From Streptomyces camponoticapitis (GTDB lineage: Bacteria > Actinomycetota > Actinomycetes > Streptomycetales > Streptomycetaceae), in the NCBI RefSeq assembly GCF_014646115.1, contig NZ_BMMV01000029.1, forward strand, positions 1 through 64,000: a DNA stretch of 64,000 nucleotides. The letters are read 5' to 3'. The notes beneath the pieces are model-generated. The model searched no databases, was not told where the DNA came from, and saw only the letters and a list, made by a program, of their open reading frames with translations. Below, one piece after another: positions 15,913-23,491 of the stretch. Both the position numbers and the translations under genes were made by a program. Positions within the stretch are counted from its first letter, which is position 1, and each line of letters begins with the position of its first letter.

Positions 15913-18032
15913 TGACCAACACCACCACCAGCAAGAAGACCCCGAAGAAGCAGCAGGACAGCACGGGGCCGGTGTGGGACTGGGCTGCCGGCCACGGACC
16001 GGTGACCGGCGCCCTGTCCGCCACCACGGGCGCGTTCGCCGTCGCCACCACCGGCGCCGCCACCGGCATGCCCCCCGGCTGGGCACTCACAGCCGGTGTC
16101 GCCGGGGCGCTCGGGCACACGATCGCCGGACTCCGGGTGCGCAACGCCGGGCGCACGATCGCCACCCGCGCCGCATCCTGGCTCGTCGGCGCCGGGTGGA
16201 CCACGTGGGCCATGACCACCGGCCCCCTCACCTGGACCGCCCTCGGATCCCTGGCCACGATCGGGATCGGCATGGGCACCGCCGCCCGCACCGCCAGCCT
16301 CTACGAAGAGGCACGCGAGGAAGAGGCGCTCGCCGCGGCGGCCCGCCAGGTCGCTGCGGAACTGTCCGCGGATCGGCGTGCGGTCGCGGCGGAATGGGTC
16401 GACCGGATCCAGCGGGTGTGTGGGATCACCCTGCGCGTCCTCGCAGTCGAGATGTGGCCGACCGGCACCGGGTTCACGATCGACGCCGAACTCCCGCCCG
16501 GGGGAACGACGTACGACCGGATCGCGAAGGAGTCCGCCAAGCTCAGCGCGGACGCCAATCTCCCGCACGGCTGCACCGCCACCGCAGGCCCCGGCATCCA
16601 CCAGGGCCGCGTCCTGATCGACGTCACCACCGCCGACGTCCTGTCCGCCGAACTCACCTACCCCACCGACTACGGGCCGCTGTCCATCTACACGGGCCTG
16701 CCGTGGGGCTACCGGACCAACGCGGAAGAGATCTGCGCCTACCTGCGCGAGCAGTGCGCACTGGTGGTCGGTCCCACGGGGTCGGGCAAGACGAACATGG
16801 TCCACGTCATCCTCGCGTCGTTCGCTCGCGCGACGGACATTCTGACGTGGGTGATCGACCTCAACGCCGGTTCCGCCGGCCTGCCCTGGGTCCGCCCCGC
16901 ACTCGACTCCACCGGGCAGACCACCAGCGGAATGCGCCCCGGCGTGGACTGGCTCGCCGGAACCTACGACGAAGCCCTCCTCATGCTGGACGCCGCGGTG
17001 AAGGTGGCCAAGCACCGCAAGATGGCCTACCAGGACCTCCTCTCACAGGCCAACACCGACCTGCTGCCGGTGTCAGCGCAGATTCCGCAGGTCATGCTGG
17101 TGATTGACGAGGGTGCGGAGATCCTGGCGAGCAACGACCCGCGCATGCGCAAGCTCGCCGCGAAGATCCTCGAAGTCATCCGCATCGCCCGCGCCATGGG
17201 CCTGCGCACCGTTCTCACCGCGCTCGGTGCCACCGGGTCCGTCCTCGGGAACCTCATGATCCGGCGCGAGGCCAAGGCCCGTGTCTGCCTGACCGGCGGG
17301 GAAGTCGAGGGCATGGACCTGGGCAAGGTCTTCCCCGGATCCCGCGGACTCAGGGTGGACCAAGCCCCGTACAAGGGCTCCGGGTTCATGGGCACCCCCG
17401 AGTCACCCGCGGCGCTCTTCAAGAACTGGCGGATCCTGCCCAACCAGATCCGCGACATCGTCGCCGCCACCTCCGACCGCCACCCCGTGCTCGACACCCC
17501 CTCGGCACACGCCGCCGGACCCGCCTACGCGCGCCGCTGGGACACCACCCGCACCGCGTGGATGCGCGACCACCTCAACCCCAACCCCGTCCCCGCAGCG
17601 ACCGGACCCACGTCGCCACCGGCCACGAGCGGTGCCGGTGGCGGGCTGAACCTGTCGGCCCTGCACGACACGAGCGGGAGCACCCCGGACGAAGAGGCGG
17701 CCGTGCGGGCGTTCATGGAAGAGGTCGACGCCCACCTCGGCAACACCCCCGAACCACCGATCGGGGGAGGGCCGCCGGCCGCTTCGGGGCTGAACCTGTC
17801 GGCCCTGCGCGACGAGGACAGTACGGACAGCGGTCCGGCTTGGCTCGCACAGGCCATCGAGGCGATCGAGGCCGCAGGCGCCGCGGGCATGAAGCCCAAG
17901 GCCGTCGCGGACCTCGTCGGCAGGAGCCGGCAGGCCGTGCGCGACGGGCTCAAGGCCGCCGCCGAACGCGGTGAGCTGGTCTACCGGGACAACGGACCGC
18001 ACTCCGTCTACGTCCACCCCGACCACACCTGA
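15912..18032 (+). CDS. TraB/FtsK-SpoIIIE-type DNA translocase
   Basis: This 706-aa protein has two N-terminal membrane segments (about 50-75 and 95-120). A motor domain follows, with Walker A GPTGSGKT (287-294) and Walker B VMLVIDEGAE (394-403, D399/E400); RAMGLRTVLTALGATGS is the sensor-like segment. The C-terminus (about 645-700) is a winged helix: MKPKAVADLVGRSRQAVRDGL, then GELVYRDN. In TraB proteins this domain binds short repeats of the transfer locus clt, and a hexamer pumps double-stranded DNA between mating hyphae. A repeat array that could be its target starts 20 bp after the stop. The low-complexity linker repeats GGLNLSALHD/GLNLSALRDE. Confidence 0.92.
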   Translation: MTNTTTSKKTPKKQQDSTGPVWDWAAGHGPVTGALSATTGAFAVATTGAATGMPPGWALTAGVAGALGHTIAGLRVRNAGRTIATRAASWLVGAGWTTWAMTTGPLTWTALGSLATIGIGMGTAARTASLYEEAREEEALAAAARQVAAELSADRRAVAAEWVDRIQRVCGITLRVLAVEMWPTGTGFTIDAELPPGGTTYDRIAKESAKLSADANLPHGCTATAGPGIHQGRVLIDVTTADVLSAELTYPTDYGPLSIYTGLPWGYRTNAEEICAYLREQCALVVGPTGSGKTNMVHVILASFARATDILTWVIDLNAGSAGLPWVRPALDSTGQTTSGMRPGVDWLAGTYDEALLMLDAAVKVAKHRKMAYQDLLSQANTDLLPVSAQIPQVMLVIDEGAEILASNDPRMRKLAAKILEVIRIARAMGLRTVLTALGATGSVLGNLMIRREAKARVCLTGGEVEGMDLGKVFPGSRGLRVDQAPYKGSGFMGTPESPAALFKNWRILPNQIRDIVAATSDRHPVLDTPSAHAAGPAYARRWDTTRTAWMRDHLNPNPVPAATGPTSPPATSGAGGGLNLSALHDTSGSTPDEEAAVRAFMEEVDAHLGNTPEPPIGGGPPAASGLNLSALRDEDSTDSGPAWLAQAIEAIEAAGAAGMKPKAVADLVGRSRQAVRDGLKAAAERGELVYRDNGPHSVYVHPDHT

Positions 18033-18052
18033 ACGGCCACACAGCGCTACCG

Positions 18053-18169
18053 CCTACTGGCTACCGCCAACTTGCCACTAGCCGGTAGAACGGCCCTCTA
18101 CTGGCCACACAGGGGTGTTCAACAGGCCCTTTGTCACTAGCCAGTAGGCAGTAGCCACTAGCCACTACA
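18053..18169. repeat. candidate clt (transfer locus): 7-8-bp repeats after traB
   Basis: CTACTGGC or its complement GCCAGTAG occurs at 18054-18061, 18098-18105 and 18140-18147, with the variant GCCGGTAG at 18081-18088. From 18135 to 18169 five 7-bp units follow head to tail: CACTAGC, CAGTAGG, CAGTAGC, CACTAGC, CACTACA. A further CACTAGC lies at 18076-18082. The site is non-coding and lies between traB and the next spd gene. TraB proteins read such short repeats through the C-terminal winged helix. Confidence 0.7.
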
Positions 18170-18244
18170 ACCACACACCGTCACCAACGGGCCCCGCCGG
18201 AAAACGATCCGGCGGGGTCCGTCCGTACCCGGAAGGAGCACGTC

Positions 18245-18553
18245 ATGAACGACCGCGAACCGCCGGGCACCCTCGCCCCACACATCCCCGCCGACCTCTA
18301 CCGCCAGGCACAGACCACCGGCCGGCCCATCGTCATCGTCCACACCACCCCGCAGACCGGACGCCCGGCACGCGCGTACCTGATCCCGATCGTCATCACG
18401 GGCGCGTGCGCGCTCGGGCTCATCGGCACGATCGCCGCCGTCCTGGCGCTGATCGAGTACGCCGCTCACACGGCTGCCGCCGTCGCGAGTGCCGCAGGGC
18501 CGATCGGTGTCGGTGGACTCACGCTCAAGCTCGCTCGCTCGAAGGGCAAGTGA
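18245..18553 (+). CDS. small Spd-like membrane protein
   Basis: This 102-aa protein has a polar N-terminus (1-42), two hydrophobic helices (about 45-67 and 70-92) and a basic end (KLARSKGK). The start ATG is preceded by GGAAGGAGCACGTC. Size, topology and position after traB fit the small Spd (plasmid spread) proteins of Streptomyces elements. Confidence 0.65.
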   Translation: MNDREPPGTLAPHIPADLYRQAQTTGRPIVIVHTTPQTGRPARAYLIPIVITGACALGLIGTIAAVLALIEYAAHTAAAVASAAGPIGVGGLTLKLARSKGK

Positions 18554-18628
18554 TCATCAGATGGGCCGCCTTGCTGAGAGGGCGACCCGCCTCGTTGTCG
18601 CGTTTGCCTCGGGCGGTATGAGTCGGGG

Positions 18629-19603
18629 TTAGACGGGCGCCGACGCCAGCTCCGTGCCGCCCGATTGGGTGGGGATGATCGGTTGCGCGGTGGCACGGTG
18701 TAGGTCCCAGTGCATGGTCAGCCACTTCAGGTGACTCGCGGTGAGCTGGACCGTGATCGGCTGATCATGCCACTGGGTGTACTGCGGGAACGCGGCCAGA
18801 TCGCTGGACACGTCCAGTTTTCGGGTGACCGGGTTCACCGCGATCAGTCCAAGGTCGAACAACCGGTGCAGATCGCGGCGCAGGAGCAGCCCGCCGAACT
18901 TGTGGTGCTTGCTGTTGGCCGCGTAGCTGTAGAGGTGCGCGGCTTCCAGCGCTTGCGCGGGCGCGGAGCCGGAGAACGCGCACATCTCCCCGAAGATGGC
19001 CAACTGTGCTTTTCGGAAGGTGGCTTGGCCCTTACGGGCGCGAACCGTCCTCTTGCTGTGGCCGCCGGCGATCATGTCTTGGGTGTGGTCTAGGACGCGC
19101 AGGGGGAAGGGGGTGCCGGTGTGGGTGAGCGCGTGGTGGAAGGCATCCGCGCGGAGTTCGCGCAGGCTCAACTGTGAGTTGGGCTTCACGCACAGGGCCC
19201 GAAGTTCGGGCGCGGTGAGCGTGCCGCTGGCGTCGATCCAGCCCGCCTCATGCCGACTGCGGAACGTCTTGACGTTCTTGTGCCTCCATCCCGGCTGGTC
19301 GAATGTCTTCCGGCACTTCCAGCACTTGTAGACCGGCGTCATTGTCTTACGCGTCGCGACGTCCGCCTTCCCGCAGTAGGGGCAGTACGGGCTGTTCTTC
19401 TCGCCCTCCCCGACATCGATCGCCTCGATGACGGACAGCCCCAACAGCGTTTCCGAGTCCCACAGGGCGATCACGTCGCCGACCTTCAACGCGCCGAAGT
19501 TCGGGACCCCGTCGTCCCAGCTGTAGTGGGTGGACGGTTCGTCGTCATATCCCTCGCCGACACGCTTGCTCTCGGTCTTCGCGAGCACCAACCAGACCGC
19601 CAC
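18629..19603 (-). CDS. HNH endonuclease with PUA-like N-terminus and zinc ribbon
   Basis: This 324-aa protein has three parts. Residues about 1-65 (WLVLAKTESKR ... FGALKVGDVIALWD ... LLGLSVIEAI) look like a PUA/EVE-type beta barrel. Residues 74-97 form a zinc ribbon (C74, C77, C94, C97). The C-terminal HNH domain has AAH (H223), then FGGLLLRRDLHRLFDLGLI (H246). The start is a GTG with GAGGAG upstream. EVE- or SRA-plus-HNH proteins are known modification-dependent restriction enzymes, so this may cut DNA with modified bases. It is divergent from a cytosine methyltransferase (19814), and a restriction-modification pair is a second possibility. Confidence 0.75.
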   Translation of the reverse strand: MAVWLVLAKTESKRVGEGYDDEPSTHYSWDDGVPNFGALKVGDVIALWDSETLLGLSVIEAIDVGEGEKNSPYCPYCGKADVATRKTMTPVYKCWKCRKTFDQPGWRHKNVKTFRSRHEAGWIDASGTLTAPELRALCVKPNSQLSLRELRADAFHHALTHTGTPFPLRVLDHTQDMIAGGHSKRTVRARKGQATFRKAQLAIFGEMCAFSGSAPAQALEAAHLYSYAANSKHHKFGGLLLRRDLHRLFDLGLIAVNPVTRKLDVSSDLAAFPQYTQWHDQPITVQLTASHLKWLTMHWDLHRATAQPIIPTQSGGTELASAPV

Positions 19604-19813
19604 CGTTTCTCCTCACGCCGTCGATCGTCGCCACGCCCCGCCGAACTCTGCGCTGGGGTGGCGCCTGATCAACGTATCGGCGACCACTGACACTCCCCAC
19701 CCTCACGTGATCACCGCCACGCGCGCCTCGTGGCATCAACGAGGGCGACCCCTCTCACGCCAATGATCCGGGGCCGCCCTCATCACCAGATCCAGAGAAC
19801 TGGAGGAACCAGC

Positions 19814-20515
19814 ATGACCCACCCCATCCTGATCCGGCGAGGGCGCCGGCCACGGGTCCTGGACCTGTACTGCCACCGCGGCGGTATGGCCATGGGCTAC
19901 CACCAGGCCGGATTCGACGTGACCGGCGTCGACCTCGACCCGGAGTGCGCCGCTGAGTACCCGTTCGAGTTCCACCAGGGCGACGCGATCGAGTACCTGC
20001 TCGCCCACGGCCACGAGTTCGACATCGTCCACGGCTCCCCGCCCTGCCAGCTCTACACCCCGCTCAACGCCTACAACCACAAGACGTATCCCGACCTGAT
20101 CGGCCCGACCCGCGAGGCGATGCGCAACGTCGGCCGCCCATACGTGATCGAGAACGTCGAAGCCGCTCGACCTCAGATGGTCACCCCGGTCATGCTGTGC
20201 GGCCCGATGTTCGACCTGCCCATGTACCGGCACCGGTTGTTCGAGACGTCGTTCCCGCTGGTCGAACCCGGCCACCCGGCGCACGTCGCGCTCTGTTCCC
20301 GCAACGGCTACCTCCCCACCGCCGAACGCCCGTTCATGACCATTACCGGCGGCAAGCACTCCCGCGCGTGGCAGCGCGCCGCCGCCGCGGCCATGGGCAC
20401 CCCCTGGATCACCACCATCCAAGGCGTCTGCGAGGCCATCCCGCCCGCCTACGCCCACTGGATCGGAACCGCGTTCCTCGCGTCCACAACCAACACCTTG
20501 GAGGTGGCCGCATGA
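19814..20515 (+). CDS. DNA cytosine-5 methyltransferase
   Basis: This 233-aa protein has C5 methyltransferase motifs in order: motif I VLDLYCHRGGMAMGYHQAGF (16-34 region), motif IV GSPPCQ with catalytic C78, motif VI ENV (113-115), a motif VIII-like MYRHRLFE, and a C-terminal GVCEAIPPAYAHWIG. It is shorter than typical enzymes (about 300-400 aa), so the target-recognition region must be small, as in phage and element enzymes. The start ATG is preceded by CTGGAGGAACC. It overlaps the primase gene by 4 bp, which ties it to the replication module. It may protect the element from host or neighbouring restriction. Confidence 0.85.
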   Translation: MTHPILIRRGRRPRVLDLYCHRGGMAMGYHQAGFDVTGVDLDPECAAEYPFEFHQGDAIEYLLAHGHEFDIVHGSPPCQLYTPLNAYNHKTYPDLIGPTREAMRNVGRPYVIENVEAARPQMVTPVMLCGPMFDLPMYRHRLFETSFPLVEPGHPAHVALCSRNGYLPTAERPFMTITGGKHSRAWQRAAAAAMGTPWITTIQGVCEAIPPAYAHWIGTAFLASTTNTLEVAA

Positions 20516-21414
20516 GCGCGTCACTCCTGACCGCCGCTCTGGACGCCTCCTCACGCGGCTGGCACGTGTTCCCGCTCCGTCCCGGCGACAAGCGGCCCGC
20601 CCTGCACGGTGAGAGTGCCTGCACCGGTTCCGGTGACTGCGCGAACGGTCATCTCAAGTGGGAGCAGCGCGCCACCACCAGCCCCGGCCGCATCCGGAAC
20701 TGCTGGGAGTTCCACCCCGCGAACATCGGCATCGCCACAGGCCCGTCCGGGCTGGTCGTCATCGACCTCGACATGCCCAAGACCAACGGCAAGAGCACGA
20801 AGGGCGGTGAGGGCACGCCTTGCGGCGTGACGACCTTCACGGCGCTCTGCGAGCGCGCCGGGCAGACCGTGCCCGCCACCTACCGCACCCGGACCGCGAG
20901 CGGCGGACAGCACCTGTACTTCACCGCACCCCACGGGGTTCGGCTCACCAACACCGCCGGGAAGCTCGGGCCGTTGATCGACAGCCGCGCGTGGGGTGGC
21001 TACGTCGTCGCCCCCGGCAGCACCACCCCCGCCGGGAACTACACCGTGATCGACTCCACACCGGTCTCCCCCCTCCCGGATTGGCTGTGCACGCTTCTGA
21101 CGTCCCGTCAGGTCTCGCGGGCACTAACGACCGTACCGGCGCCTCACAGGGGCTCTGCGTACGCCACAGCGGCTCTCAGGGCCGAAACGGCGAACGTCGC
21201 CAACGCCGGGGAAGGTGTGCGCAACTTCACGCTCCTGCGGGCCGCCCGTGCCCTGGGAAGGTTCGTCGCGTCCGGCGACCTGGACCGTGGCGAGGTTCAA
21301 GAGGCTCTTAAGGGAGGAGGATTGGCGGCCGGTCTGCGGGAGAGCGAGTGCACGCCGGTCATCACCAGCGCACTGAACTGGTCGATCACCCACAACCAGG
21401 GCAAGGCGTCATGA
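20512..21414 (+). CDS. prim-pol: bifunctional DNA primase/polymerase N-terminal domain protein
   Basis: This 300-aa protein has the archaeo-eukaryotic primase-type core: GWHVFPLRPGDKRPA (16-30), NIGIATGPSGLVVIDLD (71-87, with metal-binding D85 and D87), and TASGGQHLYF (128-137, H134). The last 90 residues are helical. In AICEs this protein replaces RepSA or RepAM as the replication initiator or primase. It is coupled by 4-bp overlaps to the methyltransferase before it and the next gene after it. Confidence 0.88.
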   Translation: MSASLLTAALDASSRGWHVFPLRPGDKRPALHGESACTGSGDCANGHLKWEQRATTSPGRIRNCWEFHPANIGIATGPSGLVVIDLDMPKTNGKSTKGGEGTPCGVTTFTALCERAGQTVPATYRTRTASGGQHLYFTAPHGVRLTNTAGKLGPLIDSRAWGGYVVAPGSTTPAGNYTVIDSTPVSPLPDWLCTLLTSRQVSRALTTVPAPHRGSAYATAALRAETANVANAGEGVRNFTLLRAARALGRFVASGDLDRGEVQEALKGGGLAAGLRESECTPVITSALNWSITHNQGKAS

Positions 21415-21767
21415 CCGCCCCGCGCCGATCCCCCCTTAAGAGCCTCACCGACACGACCAACCCGCCGCCGGCCGCCGAACTGCGGTCCGTCCCCCCGGCC
21501 GTGGGCGTACCGAAGGGCGTCGCCGAAGGCGTCCCCACTGCTGTTCTCCCTGACCAGCAGAGCGGCGACGGGCGGCACGTCACGGGGTGGCTGACGATCC
21601 GGGTACCACGCCGGGGAACGCCCACCGCCACCTCGTGGTGCGCGTGCGGCCGTGACCTGTTCGCCTCCGGACACGCCAAGGTGCTGGCCCTGTCCGAAGA
21701 CCACACCGCGCACCGCGACGCCTGCCCGCTCCGCGCCACCACCAGTGAAGGGAGGGCCGCCGCATGA
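21411..21767 (+). CDS. small protein of the replication operon, unknown
   Basis: This 118-aa protein has a proline-rich, probably disordered first half. The second half (about 57-105) holds CACGRDLFASGH and a second Cys/His group (HTAHRDACPL), which could form a zinc site. It is joined by 4-bp overlaps to the prim-pol and DUF3631 genes. No family name is known to me. Confidence 0.65.
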   Translation: MTAPRRSPLKSLTDTTNPPPAAELRSVPPAVGVPKGVAEGVPTAVLPDQQSGDGRHVTGWLTIRVPRRGTPTATSWCACGRDLFASGHAKVLALSEDHTAHRDACPLRATTSEGRAAA

Positions 21768-23017
21768 GCGTCCCCGCACCGAAGTCCAGCGCGCCCGTCG
21801 ACGGGGCCGCGCTGCTCGATCAGGTCGAGCGTTTCCACCGCCGGTTCAACGTCTTCCCCCGTGAAGCCGCCTACGTCGCGGTCGCGTTGTGGGACGCGCA
21901 CGCGCACCTGATCGACGCGTTCGACGGCACCGCCCGCATCGCGTTCCTCTCCCCGGAACCGGGATCGGGGAAGTCCCGAGCGTTGGAGATCATCGAAACC
22001 CTCACCCCGCGTGCCGCGACCACCGTCAACGCGTCCGCGAACGCGCTGTTCCGGCTGGTCGAAGCACCCGAGGGCACCCCGACACTCCTCTTTGACGAGA
22101 TCGACACCGTATTCGGGCCCAAAGCCGGAGGGAACGAAGAGGTCCGCGGGTTCCTCAACTCCGGATACCGCCGCGGGGGCAAGTCCCTGCGCTGCGTCGG
22201 GGACGGCTCCAACCAGAACGCCGCCTGGTTCTCCTCGTTCTGCGCGGTCGCCATGGCCGGACTCGGCAGCCTCCCGGACACGATCCTCACCCGCTCCGTC
22301 ATCATCCGCATGCGCAAGCGCGCCCCCAACGAGAAGGTGGAGCCCTACCGCCGTCGCACCCACGAGAGGCAGGGCAACGCCCTGCGTGACCAGCTCGCCA
22401 AGTGGGCCGACACCGTCCGCGAACAGGTCTCCAACGCCTGGCCCGAGATGCCCGAAGGAGTCTCCGACCGGCCCGCCGACGTGTGGGAACCCTTGCTCGC
22501 CGTCGCGGACGCGGCCGGAGGTGACTGGCCCAAGCGGGCCCGCGTCGCCTGCCTCGAACTCGTTCGCGCGGCCAACGAGAACGACGAAGCGTCCCTTGGT
22601 GTCCGCCTGCTGACAGACCTGCGGGACACCGTGTTCTGCGGAGCCGACCGGATGCCCACCGCCGTCATCCTCGAATGCCTGCTGGGCATGGACGACGGAC
22701 CGTGGGCCGATCTGGACGACAAGCCGCTGAACTCCCGCTCTCTGGCCAAGCTCCTCGGGCAGTACATGACCGTGGGCAACAGGCCCATCAAGCCCCGCGG
22801 CATCCGCACTCCGTCCGGCTTCCCCAAGGGCTACTACGCGGAAGACCTCACGGACGCATGGAACCGGTACTGCTCCCCTCCCTCCGCAGAAGCCGCCACG
22901 TCCGCCACGTCCGCCACACCGCAGGTCAACGCGGGTGAATCCGTGGCGGATACCGCCACGAGCACCCGCCACATGTCTGCGGAAACCGCCACACCGCTGT
23001 TCCCCGTCGCCGGCTGA
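21764..23017 (+). CDS. DUF3631 ATPase, probable replicative helicase partner
   Basis: This 417-aa protein has an AAA-like ATPase region: Walker A EPGSGKS (65-71), Walker B TLLFDEID (about 106-113), and a conserved GYRRGGKSLRCVGD. The second half is the DUF3631 region, with an all-helical end. Such proteins follow prim-pol genes in actinobacterial elements and probably unwind DNA at the origin. The codons for the last about 45 residues carry CCGCCAC repeats (translated as SATSATSAT), which form the left part of the iteron-like cluster. Confidence 0.8.
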   Translation: MSVPAPKSSAPVDGAALLDQVERFHRRFNVFPREAAYVAVALWDAHAHLIDAFDGTARIAFLSPEPGSGKSRALEIIETLTPRAATTVNASANALFRLVEAPEGTPTLLFDEIDTVFGPKAGGNEEVRGFLNSGYRRGGKSLRCVGDGSNQNAAWFSSFCAVAMAGLGSLPDTILTRSVIIRMRKRAPNEKVEPYRRRTHERQGNALRDQLAKWADTVREQVSNAWPEMPEGVSDRPADVWEPLLAVADAAGGDWPKRARVACLELVRAANENDEASLGVRLLTDLRDTVFCGADRMPTAVILECLLGMDDGPWADLDDKPLNSRSLAKLLGQYMTVGNRPIKPRGIRTPSGFPKGYYAEDLTDAWNRYCSPPSAEAATSATSATPQVNAGESVADTATSTRHMSAETATPLFPVAG

Positions 23018-23138
23018 CAAGCCCGGCACCAGGTGCCGCCACGCCCTACCCGTGGCGGCACCTATCCGCCACAGAACGGCCATCCGCCACAAACGCAAGG
23101 CTCTGACCTGCGATGTGGCGGCGTGGCGGCCGTGGCGG
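22893..23138. repeat. iteron-like cluster, candidate replication origin
   Basis: CCGCCAC occurs nine times on the plus strand (22893, 22902, 22911, 22953, 22966, 22986, 23036, 23066, 23084). Its complement GTGGCGG occurs five times (22943, 23052, 23115, 23123, 23132). That is 14 copies in 246 bp, with 8-9-bp phasing at both ends. A perfect 13-bp inverted repeat with a 7-nt loop (23031-23063) lies in the middle. The cluster spans the end of the DUF3631 gene and the gap before xis, where an AICE origin would fit. Confidence 0.7.
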
Positions 23139-23192
23139 ATCTCCCAGAACGGGACCCGAGAACCCTAATTCTCTGCAGGGAGGCAAGCCTCG

Positions 23193-23405
23193 ATGAGCAC
23201 CGCGCCCACCGACAACGACCCGACCCTTGTCCTGCTCACTGTGGAAGAGGCCGCCCGTCGCCTCCGCATTGGCCGGACAACATGCTTCGCGCTCATCCGA
23301 ACCGGAGAGCTGGAGTCCATCGACATAGGCCGTCTCCGTCGCGTCCCCGCAGACGCGCCCGCCGAATACCTCGCCCGCCGACGCGCGGCCAAACGAGCCG
23401 CTTGA
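23193..23405 (+). CDS. excisionase (Xis), MerR/AlpA-type HTH
   Basis: This 70-aa protein has one winged helix: LTVEEAARRLRIGRTTCFAL, then IRTGELESIDIGRLRRVP. It fits the excisionase family, which bends DNA at the att arms and directs the integrase to excision. The start ATG is preceded by GCAGGGAGGC. It sits 86 bp before the integrase gene on the same strand, the normal xis-int order. Confidence 0.9.
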   Translation: MSTAPTDNDPTLVLLTVEEAARRLRIGRTTCFALIRTGELESIDIGRLRRVPADAPAEYLARRRAAKRAA

Positions 23406-23491
23406 CCGCACCCTGGGGCGGCGAGCCCTCCCGGACGGGACAAGTTCGCCGCCCCGGCTCCATCCCGACAGCACAAACCAGGAGCCTGCCT

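Noticed and set aside
18053..18169. Small CRISPR-like array after traB
   Set aside because: The units are 7-8 bp, far shorter than CRISPR repeats, and no cas gene is present.
18629..20515. Confident type II restriction-modification call
   Set aside because: The methyltransferase is translationally coupled to the primase, and the nuclease looks modification-dependent. Pairing is therefore kept as a hypothesis only.
21386..23098. Long minus-strand open frame (570 codons) opposite the primase operon
   Set aside because: It is a shadow of high-GC coding DNA. Gly/Arg/Val-rich composition, no ribosome-binding site and no domain support this.
23033..23491. Longer integrase starting near 23033
   Set aside because: The extension runs through the iteron-like cluster and the xis gene in another frame and has no ribosome-binding site. 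The GTG at 23492 has one.
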